Source of the DNA: Clitopilus passeckerianus
Taxonomy: Eukaryota > Basidiomycota > Agaricomycetes > Agaricales > Entolomataceae
DNA length: 64,000 bases
NCBI GenBank assembly: GCA_944990035.1
Contig: CALYLX010000116.1
Location: 744,001 to 808,000, forward strand
Direction of reading: 5' to 3'
The position numbers and the translations under genes are program-made. The notes below the pieces were generated by a model. It was not told where the DNA came from and did no database searches. It worked only from the letters and a program-made list of their open reading frames with translations. Positions 26,987-39,500 of this stretch are shown in pieces. Each line of letters begins with the position of its first letter. Positions within the stretch are counted from its first letter, which is position 1.

Positions 26987-29794
26987 ATGAACCCATACAA
27001 CAGCTCAACTTCAACGTCGTTTGCAACGCCATTATCACAAAATGAAGTAAATAACGATTCGGACGTGCTAGTAAAGGCTCAGAAAAGGAAACGCCTCACT
27101 AAGGTGCTTTAACTTCAATCACTCTGAGTCTTATCACAATTTTGAACTTCTCGACACAGGCTTGCGACGCTTGCCATAAGAGTAAACGACGCTGCGATGG
27201 CACAGGTGTGTTCTGTTCACATTATTTCCTTCAGAGGATGTTCCTGACTCAACTTTCTTCAGCACCTTGCAGCAACTGGTGGGTCTACTTGCTTTTACCC
27301 GTTTCCCGTACCATCTCAACACGTTGCAGTTATTACGCAGCGAAGCCATGCTCTTACACAGATGCTTCTGGACGTCCTGTAGCTCCTCCACGGCCTGCCA
27401 GGCAAGACAAACCCGACGATCCTCGTGCCATACAACCCGCCACTTCCTCTCGCCCACCAATACACAGTCGGGAAAGCGATCAATCAGATGACCCCAGCGA
27501 CAAGCAGGGCTATTTTCCAAACCCAAGCAGAAAACGCTTCCGCAATGAACATGGGAATGCTGTCGCAGCAGAAACAATCACAACATCCGCCACAACTCTG
27601 CCAATGATGGAAGCACCACTTCCTGCTCCTGTTGCGCGACCACCCCCTATGGAACTAGACCACCCTCTCACCCGCGAACTGACCAATCGTAAGCTCCCTT
27701 TCTTCTCGAAAAGATGATATTCTTGACTTCTTCTAGTCTTCTTCACACATTGTCACCCAGCGAAGGCTATTGTTCACAAGCCAACGTTCTCTGCCTCCTT
27801 GGCTCACAACCGCGTTCCCAATTACCTTCTGCACGCTATATGCGCCCTTGCTGCACCTCTCTCAAAGCAACCGAAACTACGGACCAATCCTACAAGATAC
27901 GCTGGCCGACCATTCGCGCAAGAAGCCTTGTCTATAATGTTTGATGGCGCAGGAAGATTGGTGTGCGAACGGAACCTTTCCACTGCCCAAGCTCTATGTC
28001 TACTGCAAGTTCACGACATTACAACGAAAGACCAGAACATGGCATGGGACGCCAAATACCACGGTATTACTTTCTCATGGCAGCTTCCGAAATCTCAACT
28101 GACTTCAGAATAGACCTAGCCTTACAGATCGTCGAAGGGCTTCAAGTGTACCAACACGATTACCCAACCCTTACTCCCGTCCCCTCACCGGAGTTCATTC
28201 AAAAATCCATTGAACGTGAAGCTATACGACGAATCTTTTGGTTGGTCCACTTGATGGATAACATGGCGCATATATTCTTCAAGAAACCTATGTTCAGTCT
28301 CAAGGAGGAGGGGCTGCGTTTGCGTTTGCCAGCTGACGAGACAAGTTTCGAACTCGGTGTACATTCCACACTGCCAGGTTTGTGTCAATACCATCACATC
28401 GACATATGATCTGATTGCGATCACGGCAGAGTATCTTTATCTCCCACCTATTAGAACGGTATATTCGTCGGAATTTGGGCACCTGATACGTGTCGTGACT
28501 ATTTATGCGAAGATTGAGCATGCTCTCGATGGTCTAGGTCCACACGTATCTCGCCGAACCGTATGAAAAATTCTGACATCTCTCACAGATTCAGATAATC
28601 CAAAGGAGGCAGCACTAAGTTTGCAGGAGGCGGAGCAGAAACTGGACAATTGGGCCCAGAATCTTGCTGATCACTTGCGGTGGTCAGACTCGAACCTCCA
28701 GGTCCAGCATTCCATGTTTGAAACGAGTTCAAATACCGGAGCATGGTGTTGGTGTCTCATGCACGCCTTCCATGCGTCCTCTATCTTGGCACTCAATTAT
28801 GTTCGTATATTTTAACTTTCACATGCAACTTCTCCATGAACTGAAAACTGAAGGGATTGCAGGCTAGACAGCGTATGCAAAGAGGACCTAGGTCAGAAAT
28901 GCATTGGGCATCCAATGTTCTGACCTCGATTATGGAGATGCTCGGAGATCGTGCCAGAAACAGCTTCCTCAGTGAGTATTCTCCGCCTCAACACCTGAAG
29001 AGTGCTAATGTATGTTGCAGTGGGAGCCATTCTATTTGTAAGGGATCAGCTGTACCTTTTCGGCATACCTCTGACACAACTTTCTTTCTTGATTAGGCAT
29101 TTGTCAAATATCTTAGACGTGATGATCCTCAGCTACGGTCATGGCTGTCAGAGTACGAGGACTCTTGGGGGACGCGTATGAAGGACGTCGCTCTTGACCG
29201 ATTTGCACATTCTCCCCTTCTGGGCCGTACTTGACACCACAATATCGGCCGCCGGCGACTTCGAGACCAGCTCAATCAGACTCTCCTTACGATAGCCACT
29301 CAGTGTCAACACGCAGCCCGTCGCAGGAGAACCACCGTCCAGAACTTCCACCTTCAAACACGCGTGCCGTTCCACCAAACATTCAGACATTAAGTCTGGA
29401 GCGGGAAGCCAATGGCCGTGCAGCTGCTGGTACCTACCCCTTCGAGAATCCAGGCAAGCAGGACGATGTGGTAGGCCCTAACCGTTGTTCTCTGTATATT
29501 GAAAATTTTACTTACCTCACCCCCTTATAGCACCCGCGAGCTGGCAGCGGTACAAGGCACGTCTCGGACAGCTCGGTTGATAGCCATTCTTTGCCTTCTC
29601 TCAAGTCAAGTGGCTTGCTAGAGTCTTGGGCTCAATCACAGGCTGGTAACGGTACGGCGAGGCGGCAGTCTCCCCCGCGTAGGTCTCCAACCATTCCCCA
29701 TCCTCCTCAAGATCACGACGGTCGACCAGCTGGTCTGAGCGAACGTTCCGGGCTACCTGTTGGATTACGATGGCTTGCAGATGAATCACGATAG
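26987..29794 (+). CDS. Zn2Cys6 fungal transcription factor with fungal-specific middle domain
   Basis: A nuclear regulator with a GAL4-type binuclear zinc cluster at the N-terminus. The cysteines are spread over three exons: KACDACHKSKRRCDG, then APCSNC, then YYAAKPCSY. The ATG at 26987 begins MNPYNSSTSTSFATP. The fungal_trans domain covers roughly 27720-29110 (FFTHCHPAKAIVHKP, YLLHAICALAAPLSK, AIRRIFWLVHLMDN). About nine introns are inferred. A TGA at 29232-29234 would end the protein after LLGRT. One extra T there continues into an intact Pro/Ser-rich reading frame with a proper intron (start about 29470), ending at 29794. I therefore take the longer form, with moderate certainty. The domain order resembles XlnR-type regulators, but target genes cannot be assigned. 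Confidence 0.85.
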
Positions 29795-30083
29795 AAGCAG
29801 TGGTCCAGATTCATGATCTACTATGTACTATTCTTGGATTCTATTACTTATTTCTTGCAAATCACGCTTTACATATTGTATGTAACATGCCCTTCAGTGC
29901 TTTCGGCTTAGTTTATTGCACCTCGCAGTCTCGTTTCGACGAGCAAAAACCTCGTCTGTTGTAACAGATCAATTTACGGACAACGCATAAAGATTATATG
30001 GCATTTCATCGTATGTGTGACATTGGTTACTACTATGTGTGAAAGGGTATCTCTAGCAAAGCGAGAAGGGGATGAGGTCTTGA

Positions 30084-30605
30084 TTATGCCTTCTTGAGGT
30101 TGCGGTGAAGTTCCGGATTAACCAAAACGACGCGATCGAGAAGCTTCTTCACGACATCGTCCTTCGCCTGGTTATACGAGTCCGTTATTGCCTGGAGTTT
30201 CGCTTCGGTATCCTTATCCACAGCCGCTTGAGTGTTGGAGGTGGTACCAGCATGCTGATGCGCAGTCAAAAATGCATCCCGGACAAGCTGGGGTAATGGA
30301 ACGAACCGATGACTCGAACGCCTTGAATTCCTGTTCCTTTGCTTGCTTGTATTGTTCTATCTCCTTCGAGGCTTGGGAGCGTGCATCCTTGAGTTTCTGT
30401 ACGCGATCTATCAAAAACGACATGTTAGGCAAGACCAGAGGGTGTGTAAATCAGAGGTACAGACATTGGCGAGCTTGCTGGACAATCTTTGCAGCTTCCT
30501 TCTCTGCTTCAAGTAGGGTTTGAATGCCTTGAGACTGCTGGGATGCCTGTGGGGGTCGTTAGCGTAATCCCCACGATATTTAGACAGAGGCTACAAACGC
30601 ACCAT
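30084..30605 (-). CDS. VMA10: V-type proton ATPase subunit G
   Basis: Peripheral-stalk subunit of the vacuolar H+-ATPase, pairing with subunit E to hold V1 against V0. The spliced product is 118 residues, the usual length, beginning MASQQSQGIQTLLEAEKEAA. It continues through the coiled-coil heptads KLKDARSQASKEIEQYKQ to DRVVLVNPELHRNLKKA and the stop at 30084. The first coding exon is only ATG (30605-30603), followed by a 56 nt intron (30547-30602). Two more introns follow. All joins are in frame. Confidence 0.95.
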
Positions 30606-31185
30606 CGACGATGAGAACAAGTTCAAACGACCGAGTTCTGACGTAATCAACGGTCTACAAGACCATAGCCTCAGATGGTCGGAACAGGCGCTGTTGAGGA
30701 TTTCACCAACTTGGTAACACGCCTACACCGCCGTCGACCTCTATCCTCCGTGACCAACCGCACATATTATGTACGGTTACCTTCGAGCACAGCATGTCCC
30801 TTCACAATTTCCCATTCATACAATGAAGCACTTGATATCGAGTCGAGGGCAAAATGAAGTGCCTATCTCTACCGCCGGGCCGCCGGCTGGCACCATGATC
30901 ACATTAGATTGGGGTCTACTTTTGCTCTCTAGGCCGCGTTCTACCTTGCCATGTGCCTTGCCATGTGCCTATCGAGCCCAACCCTGTGTTTTGTGTCATT
31001 CTTTAGATGTGGTTGAGATGGCATTGGAAAGGCGGGGGACTGGTCGCTAGCATGATAAAGATAATGCACATTTTGATGTAAATCGCGAGCTAATTTAGTC
31101 ATCGTCATTTGGGGAACTTTCTCAAGCGAAGAAGGTATATAAGGACTGGAGTCAACGCGATGCTGCACAGTTCCCATCTCTCACG
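30606..31185. promoter_or_regulatory. Divergent promoter of VMA10 and the carboxypeptidase S gene
   Basis: A 580 bp divergent intergenic region. A TATATAAG at 31136-31143, about 45 bp before the ATG at 31186, is a good TATA box for the plus-strand gene. It also holds the 12 bp tandem repeat at 30944-30970 and a GC-rich site at 30879-30888. No gene is seen. Confidence 0.55.
30944..30970. repeat. Short tandem repeat, 12 bp unit x 2.25
   Basis: CCTTGCCATGTG occurs twice in direct succession and then restarts with CCT. It lies in the VMA10/carboxypeptidase divergent promoter. It could be a duplicated binding site or simple slippage. Confidence 0.8.
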
Positions 31186-33610
31186 ATGTCCTTGGACTCG
31201 AAAGAGAAACCTTTGCTCCCTACAAAGTCGTCTAACGACGAAAAGCAACGGAATATGACCTACGGTCGTGTTCGGAACGATGAAACATTCATCCTACTTC
31301 TAAGGCGGGAGTTTCCCTGGCGGAGGTTCACGTTCAAGCTTGTCCTTCTCTGCCTTGGTTTTGTGGGCTGTTACGTCCTCTCTGCGAATATTATAGAGGA
31401 AGAACGCTCGTTCCATGCGGCGTCTTGGTTTAAAGAGATGAAGACGAAGGAAGCTTGCCACCAAGCTGACATTCTCATACCCTCTACAGAGAAACCACTT
31501 TACGACAACCTGGCGGCCTTGTATAAGACGGATACATTCCGGGAGCGAGCTGTCAGTTGGCTGGGTGGTGCAGTGCGTGTGCCGACTGAGTCGTTTGATG
31601 ACCTTGGAAAAGTCGGAGAGGACAAGCGTTGGGATGTCTTTTCCAATTTCCATGAGTATCTTCTCGGTGCATTCCCCGGAGTGTACGTTGAACTTCTCGC
31701 TTGTTATTTCGCAATGGCCTCTAATCATTTACAGTCACACAACACTGGAATTGACCAAAGTTAACACTTATGGGCTGCTCTATGTATGGCCTGGCTCCGA
31801 TTCTTCTCTCAAACCTATCCTATTGGCGGCACATCAAGGTACGAACCGCCTGCAAGACGCGACCTAGCGGTTTTAACAAGGCTTACAGATGTTGTACCTG
31901 TGAATCCCTCAACATGGGATGAGTGGACCCACCCTCCGTTTTCAGGTTATTTCGATGGTGAGCTCATTTTGGACTCGGTTCACTAATTGGGCTAATTCTC
32001 CGTGAGGCGAGAGAATCTGGGGTAGAGGCAGCTCAGACGACAAGAGTGGTCTCGTTGGTGTCCTGTATGTGCTTTTGGGTAAATGATCGTCTGGATAGAG
32101 CTAAATGTGCCATTCTAGGTCGAGCATTGAGACCCTGATTGAGGGTGGTTTCAAGCCTACGCGCACCATCGTACTATCATTCGGCTTCGATGAAGAAGTC
32201 AGCGGGCGACAGGTTGGAAATTACGTTTCTCTTTGAATTCACCTATTGAGTATCTGATGCTCAGGGTGCTGGCGCTCTGTCAAAAGTGCTCCTGGAGCGC
32301 TATGGCGAGGACGGGGTAGCATTGGTCATTGACGAAGGCAGTAAGTAGCCCACCCCCAAGCCATAATGATCCATTCGAACCAGTTCGATCTTGATAGGTA
32401 GCTTTATGGAGAGAGACGGAACGGTTTTCGCGATGCCAGGTGTGGGTGAAAAGGGCTACCTGGACGTACGGGTTGCAGTTTCCGCAAACGGTGGCCATTC
32501 GAGTATTCCGCCCAAGCATACGGTAAGTTGCACAGGTGTACCTAAGGTCCAGGCGCTAACCGGCTCCCGAGACCATTGGGATACTCTCGGCATTACTTGT
32601 GGAATATGAAAATAATCCATATGAGGTCCAACTCGTGAGCCATCCTGCGTTTTCTAGTTCCCGAGCGCGGCCTGACTCATTTTGCCAAATCTAGACACGC
32701 GACAATCCCATCTATCATACTCTCCAATGCATAGCTGAGTATGCCAAAGACCTCCCCTCTAGCTACAGGAAGACCATCAAAAAAGCCCGAGATTCAAACC
32801 ATGGCTTGCGTCAGCTCGAGGAAGCTATAAAGGAGGATCCCATCACCAGGGCTCTAGTGGGAACTACTCAGGCTATCGATATTATCTCTGGAGGGGTGAA
32901 GGCGAATGCGTTGCCTGAACAGGCCTGGGCTTTGGTCAACCATAGGATCTCTGTTATCAGGTATGGTTCCTTGTGTTCCTGACATGGAATTCACGGAGTC
33001 TGACATCGGGTACCAGCTCTTTGCAGGAAACGCAGGACCATGACGCCGAGCTGTTGAAACCGCTGGCCCAGAGATTCAACCTGACATATGAGGCATTTGG
33101 AAAGATATTGACTAATGGCTCCATATCAAGCAGTGGTTCCTTGGTCATAAGCGATGCATATGGCACAGGTCTAGAGCCAGCTCCCGTAACGCCCTCCAGC
33201 AAGGACGCTGAACCATGGAAGGTCCTATCAGGAACCATAAAGGCCACCTATAATGCTCACCGATCGATTCAAGGGCAGATAACATCATTGTCAGCCCGTC
33301 AATGATGTCGGGAAATACAGGTACGTCGATGTTTTTCTCGCAATTTGGCCTGCAGGAGGCTCAGGCACTTCCAGACACCCGCTATTACTGGAAGCTGACG
33401 AGGCACATATTCCGGTACAACCATTCCAATGCCGGAAAGGATGGTCCATTGGGCAAGATCCACACCGTGAATGAATGTGAGTCTTCCTCTTACCTGGTGT
33501 GTTATCTTTACTTATGTATCGGTGTAGCTCGCGAAATCGATGCGTTCTTGGAGATGATTGAATTCTTCACTACCCTCATTCTCAATGCCGATGAGGCAAC
33601 GTCTTTCTAA
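31186..33610 (+). CDS. CPS1: Vacuolar carboxypeptidase S (M20 metallopeptidase)
   Basis: Zinc exopeptidase that removes C-terminal residues from peptides in the vacuole. The ATG at 31186 begins MSLDSKEKPLLPTK. A single N-terminal membrane anchor (FKLVLLCLGFVGCYVL) follows a basic WRRFTFK stretch, matching the type II membrane precursor of yeast Cps1. M20 metal and catalytic regions are ILLAAHQDVVPV, the GSSDDK segment, LSFGFDEEVSG and ALVIDEGS. The dimerisation-domain region contains ANGGHSSIPPKHT. C-terminal conserved parts are DTRYYWKLTRHIFRYN and GKIHTVNE. About ten introns are inferred. A frame break at GGG 33273-33275, repaired by one G, joins AHRSIQG to ADNIIVSPSMMSGNT. The stop is at 33608-33610. 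The family is certain; naming it CPS1 rests on architecture. Confidence 0.92.
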
Positions 33611-33818
33611 GGAGGACCCTGTAAATAGTTATTTGTATAAAATCTGTCAATAAGGATTTAGGATTCCAAATACAGTGTTGTGCACTCAAATGAAAGCCTA
33701 TAAACCTGGTTATGCATTTTGCATGAGGCTGAACTCAGACATCGTGGTAAAGTGATCGCGTTCAGCATGGTGATCCTCAGGCTTGAACAGTTCACTCAAT
33801 AACGCCTACATCGTCCAA

Positions 33819-36525
33819 ATGCCTCGAGGGATACCCAACGTCAAACGCGATGATACTGGGCTGAGGTATACCTCATTTCATGTGCCCTTGGTGTAAGCAA
33901 TTTCTGGAACCCTCTTCTGACGAACTCGAAGTAATGGCGGATGTAACACAGAGCCAACCCAAAGCACATGAGCACGACCTACCTGAAGTCAGAATCACAG
34001 ACGCTATGGGCCAGAAATGCAAAGTCCAAGACGAACGAGGAACCTACTCCTGACCAGAGGTCCGTACCCCTTCTTACCACTTGACTTTGCCGCACATAAT
34101 CGAGATTCAGAGCAGGCGCGGGTCGCAAGTAATCGTCATTCATCCTGGTTCCCGTCACCTACGCATTGGCAGAGCTACGGACGTCACCCCAATAACTGTG
34201 CAGAACGTTGTCGCTAGGAAATACTCAGGCGAAGTACCTGCCCCAACGAGGGTGAACGGTATAACACGGCCGAAAGGCGAGGATGATACAGGTGATGAGT
34301 TGGTATGTTTAAGCCTTTCTCCCAAAATCATGCATATTCATTCGGCATATGTCTAGTTTGAGGAGAAGATTAGCGCTGTCACAACTTCACTGAGGGATCG
34401 AATGCGGTTCTACAAACTTCGCGTCACTCCAAACGCTTCGGAAATTGCGTCGACCTTTAATGGGCAATTCAAACCCGAAATCATAGCCGAATACAACGAT
34501 CCTTACCGAGTGGAATGGACCGAGAATAGCTCTTCTGAAGAGTCTTACATTGCAGAACAGGTGAGTATTCTGCGTCAGTCCCAGGGGTCGTTCAACTAAT
34601 TCCTCAAGGCTCTCAATATAGCGGATCCGCAGAGGGCAGGTTACATCGTTAGATGGCCAATATATGGCACGAATTTTAACACCCGTGACTACGCTTCAGT
34701 GCAATTGATTCTCAGCGATATCGAACTTGTGTTGCGAAAAACTCTAAAGGAACGACTTCAGATTGAAGAAAACGACTTCAAGGTACGATCATACCGAAAT
34801 CCCAGTTATTCTATTCGTTAATGCACTTCCCAAACAGACACATTCTGTAATTCTGATCATTCCAGACCTCTATGACCGTTCCTATGTTCGAGAGTTGGTT
34901 AACCTATTACTCATAAATATGGGCTTCAAGCAGCTATGCGCTCAACAAGTACGTCTACCCCTTGCATAAGCCAGTCGCAGATACGCCAACTCATCTAAAC
35001 ACAGGAATCTCTTGCTGCAACTTATGGCGCTGGTATCTCGAACGCCTGTGTTGTAAATATCGGAGCAACTACCACAAATATCAGCTGCGTGGATGAGGGT
35101 GTCGTTATCCCTGATACAAGGTAAACTCGTTCTATTCTGACGTACATTGGACCATCTAAAATGGTCTGCAGGTTGTCATTGAGTGTCGGTGGCGACGATA
35201 TCACGGAGTTCCTCTACGTTCTTCTGAAAAGAGTCAGCTTCCCGTATCGCGATTCCGATCTTGCGCGTTCCTATGATTGGAAAGTTATACAGGACCTCAA
35301 GTATAGACTCTGTACCCTAGCGGAGGTGAGACGCATAGGCTCCATTGGCTTAGACGCACATCGTTAACCCTCTCTTAGGGAGATGTTGCCCTCAACCTAT
35401 ACGACTTTGTTGTTAGGCGGCCGGATCGTCCAACGGAGAAGTACGGTCTTCGGGCCTACGATGAAATCATCCTTGCGCCTATGGTACGTATCTCTCTAAT
35501 CTCTTTGAACCCAGCCTTACTGTAATCTCCAATCTCAGTGCCTTTTTGAACCGCGGGTAATGGAGTTCGAGCGAAAACGATCAGCTTCCTTTTCAATACA
35601 AATATCACGGACGAAATTATTGAGCTTCACGGAGATCGCATCGTAAGTTTTGAAACATTGTTTCTTCTCTTCCCCCGACTGATGAACTTGAAGACAAATG
35701 CTATGGTCATTTCGACCCAACACCTGATGCCAGCGCCGCCGAAGGAAGGTCAAGATCAGAAAAATTTCAACCCAAGAAGGTCAGCAGCTCTCCTTGCGAC
35801 GTCTTTACTACTCTTATTCTTCCCTGTTTAGAGCCCATTGACTTAACAGCCGACGAGAAACAGACTGGACCTGAAGATGCTCCACTACCTGCTGTGCAGC
35901 CTGACCCGACGCCTGCAAACGCGGATTCTATTGACGTGGAGAATGCAACAACCAAGGCTGGAACTCCGAACCCTTCAGGACCTGGGAACGTCTCTAATGT
36001 AAATTCTCCTTCACGATTCCCAGGCGGCTACGCCATCGACGTGTGCTTTGAAGCTAGTAAGCTCCCCCTAGACGTGGCCATTTTCAACAGCGCAAGGGCT
36101 GCTGGCGGAGACGAGAGGATTCGCAAGTATCTGCAAGCTGTTCTTGTCGTCGGAGGAACAGCTCATATACCCGGAATGGGATATGCTTTGGAAAGCAGGT
36201 CAATACTAAACCAGTTCAATTATTCATCATTTTTACTCATCTATCGTCGGGCCATCGTACAGATTGCAAGCCATCGCAACTCCTCTGGTACCAAACATGG
36301 AGAAGGTTCAGATCATCCCTCCGCCCAAAGAAGTTGATCCAATGGTTCTGTCATGGAAGGGAGGGGCTGTTCTGGGGAAAATGGAAGGTGTCAACGAGTT
36401 GTGGGTGACGAAAGCCGATTGGGTTAGTGAATTGATAAATGACATTCAAGAGTTTCAGTGTTGACAAATTTACTCAGGATATCCTGGGGATGAGAGGCTT
36501 GAAAGAACGATGCTTCTACCTTTGA
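33819..36525 (+). CDS. ARP8: Actin-related protein 8 (INO80 chromatin remodelling complex)
   Basis: Nuclear actin-related protein of the INO80 remodeller that helps bind nucleosomes and linker DNA. The ATG at 33819 begins MPRGIPNVKRDDTGLRYTSF. The actin fold starts at VIVIHPGSRHLRIGRATDV. It continues with ILIIPDLYDRSYVRELV, NACVVNIGATTTNISCVDEG and LSLSVGGDDITEFLYVLLKR. It ends with AVLVVGGTAHIPGMGYALES and VTKADWDILGMRGLKERCF before TGA at 36523-36525. An acidic, Pro-rich insertion near 35830-36020 is typical of Arp8. Frame breaks lie at about 34071-34076, about 34095-34099 and at AAAA 35574-35577. Each is repaired by one or two added bases. The intron ending at 35831 has two possible donors, of which the GTCAAG near 35743 keeps the frame. 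Confidence 0.92.
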
Positions 36526-39500
36526 ATGCAATGCTAGAAAGAGATCAAAGAATGTTAAGTTCTTCGGTACTATTCATTCCCGCCGGCCGGCAGCATATTC
36601 TAATCATGAGTACCGAACCAGAATCGTGCGCCTTCAGATCATAGATTGAGCTCGGAGCCCTTGCTGTCCAAAACTGTCATTGTTGGCCGTCTTTCCCCCC
36701 GATCGCACGCCGGCTGCTCGACAATCGGAATCGACTCTGAAGGTCATACATATTATCCTTGATCCCATGCTATAAGAAATCGATTCTATTGCCCATCCCT
36801 CAAGCCGAATAAGGGTGTTAAGGGAGCCAATATCTCGAAGATGTAAGACCTTTTCCATACCATTGGATTGAGACTACGAGAGATGCGACATCCAGGGTGC
36901 TTATTGTTCTCCAACGGAAGAGGTTACGTGAGTTCTGGCAGCCGAGAATTTGCTAAGTAGACTCTATCAAGAGCATATCGGAGTATCGTTCTGGAATCGC
37001 GGGCCTTTATGCTGCTTTCTGGTAGAACGGGCATAGAGATAGGTTATGGTGTTGTAGCCCTGTATAAACCGATAGTAATAAACAGGCGTCGCTGACTTTC
37101 AAACAGCTCGCTTACGGCCGGAGCCTTCCATGAGCAAACAACTGTAAATCGAACACGCTTTGTCTGAGTGTGGTCACGGTTTAAGGCTCAGTCGCACGGA
37201 CCAGTGTTGTTGAGCATGCACGACCCCTAACCTTGGACAGCACTCTTTCTATCCTTGTCAGTGCGAAAAAATTGATAACAGATTTGTCTGGCAAATTCCT
37301 TACCCCGGCTTACCTTTCAATTAGAGATCGTTCCTGCTGGGTTCCTGCTGAGATCCTTTGAATATGCGACTCCTGATGGGGCTCCTGGTCCCTGCGTATA
37401 ACCAGGAGTATCTGCTCAATGTAGCTCACTTGAGTATCTGTGGCTCTGCTGTTCTTGGCTCCGGAAGGCATCGACAAGAATACTGGAAGGCCTATTTTCA
37501 GGTAAACGGGGGCTTGCTTCTTGCGCCACTGGCAGACAGTACGCGCAGGCTATGCATCCTTGTGCCTTTGAATTTATAACGGACCAGAGTTATGAGACAC
37601 CCTTGAACGGAACTGTGGACCGACGCTCAATTCTGTTCGTTATCGCAGAGGTGCACAGATATGGTGAGGTCCCATGACGCTGGTAGGCGTGTATCTCGAT
37701 CGTTCTCCTTCCTTGTGTTGCCGCATCTTGCGAGATCTTTTTTCAGCCTCAAGCACCTCAACGTGCCATTGTTGAGGATGAGGAAGCGCTGATGTCATTC
37801 TCAGGGTTGCGTTGTGTCGCTTCGTGCCTGCACGCAACGTCGAAATGTCCATCCAGTATGAGAGGAGCTCCTTTGCTTGTTGAAGGACCCGCGGTTAATA
37901 AAGGCCGTACTTCTTGGGGACATTTTCCGGCCCATGTCCAGTTCTCTGGGTGGTCCAAAGTTCTCTTCGCTCAACAATTGGACTGGTGCTGACTCTAGGA
38001 CATCACAAAGAGATGGTATGTTTTTTTTTTTGGCTGGGCCGTTCGCAGCTGCGAATGTGCCTCTTCAGAGACAAAGCTCTTTTGGAGCTGAGGATCGACA
38101 ACCCTTTTCCAATGTAGCCTGTCATCGGCCTGTCATGCTCTGCCCCTAGCAACGATGTGGTGTCAATGCTTCACCACTACGGAATCAGCTGAGCTACAGT
38201 ACTACTCAGGGTTTCGGTCCACTCGCCTTGCTCTTGATGTGCAAGTCCGGATACCGATGCCGACCTGTAGACTCTTCAGAGATTACACGCTCATCGCATG
38301 CTCGTCAGCTATAGTGCCTATCATCGCGATGAACACCACCAAACGTCTGCATAAATCAACCAATGGAGAACTTGATATGGATGCATTCCCAATGGTCATC
38401 ATGATCACGGCTTCTAATGTACGGTCCCAAGCCACCACAAATAAGAGGTAGTAAATAGTTCTCCGAATCCCAATTGAACTTTCCGCATTCAAAGTTGCTT
38501 CAATTCAACCACAGTTGCTTTCCTAATAATACTCGGACCCTCGGAGGTTCGTCCCGGCAACGACTTGGCTTGACAAGTTCACATCACACTGCATATCTGT
38601 GACCACGAACAGATTCCGCATACTTAGGCGCCTGCTGAAACCTTGCCGTTGAATCCCAAGCATGGACACTCAAAATGTGCACGAACTCGTAACCCTTGCT
38701 GATACGCCGATCATGGCCGATGGTTCAATCCATGTAGTCTGATCATTACACCCGAGGCGAACGGAGCAAACTTGGACTCTTTGCTGTCCCGTCGTTTGCC
38801 ACATCTGCGCGGGGTTGATTGAGTTAAACGGGATCAGTCGTCCTAGGTATGATGAATCGACATCCCAGAATACAACAGAGTGAAGGATCGAAGATTATAC
38901 TTTTCTTCTCCAAACTGCCTGATGACGTGGGTCCCATCACCCGTGGAATTTGCTTGTATAAAGACTCGGAAATGGTACGATCCTTTATCTCCATATGTCA
39001 GGTTGGCGCTGAAGACTGTGGGTATAGTTATCTTGCACCAACAAAATGTGGAGAAAAGCACGTTGTTGGCGAGCTCGCAATCAGCCAAAGCAGCCATCAC
39101 ACAGATCTCGTTTGTTGGATTTACCTCTGGGAGAAAAATAATCATGCTCAACCTACCTTCGGCAATCCCGACGGAGCGGGACCGGGAAAAGCTTCACTGC
39201 GGCGCGCATGGAAGATGCATACAAGGGTAAAAATGCAAGAAATTCTCACTAGACGGAAGAATGAAGGTTGAATCAACTTCCCATTTCTTTACAAGAGTTG
39301 GTAGCTTACTTTTGCGGAAGTAAGCGGGAAGAAACCAAGTGGTGGGCGCGGATGCGGGGCAAGACGTCGGAGAAGCATTGAGTTACCGCGACGATCGCAG
39401 GGTTACGAACCGAACCAAGCGAGCGGCGATGAAATCTTGAGAGGGATGCAGGAGGGTGCAGGGTCGGGTGCGTTGTTCTAGAATTCTGGAAGGAGCAGCT

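Noticed and set aside
27700..27770. A possible frame break at DDILDFF in the Zn2Cys6 gene
   Set aside because: A 48 nt GTAAGC...CTAG intron covers the stretch and joins LTN to FFTHCHPAK cleanly, so no break is needed.
38849..39271. 140-codon open frame on the plus strand in the long gene-poor interval
   Set aside because: It has no recognisable motif, no plausible splice extension and competing open frames on the other strand.
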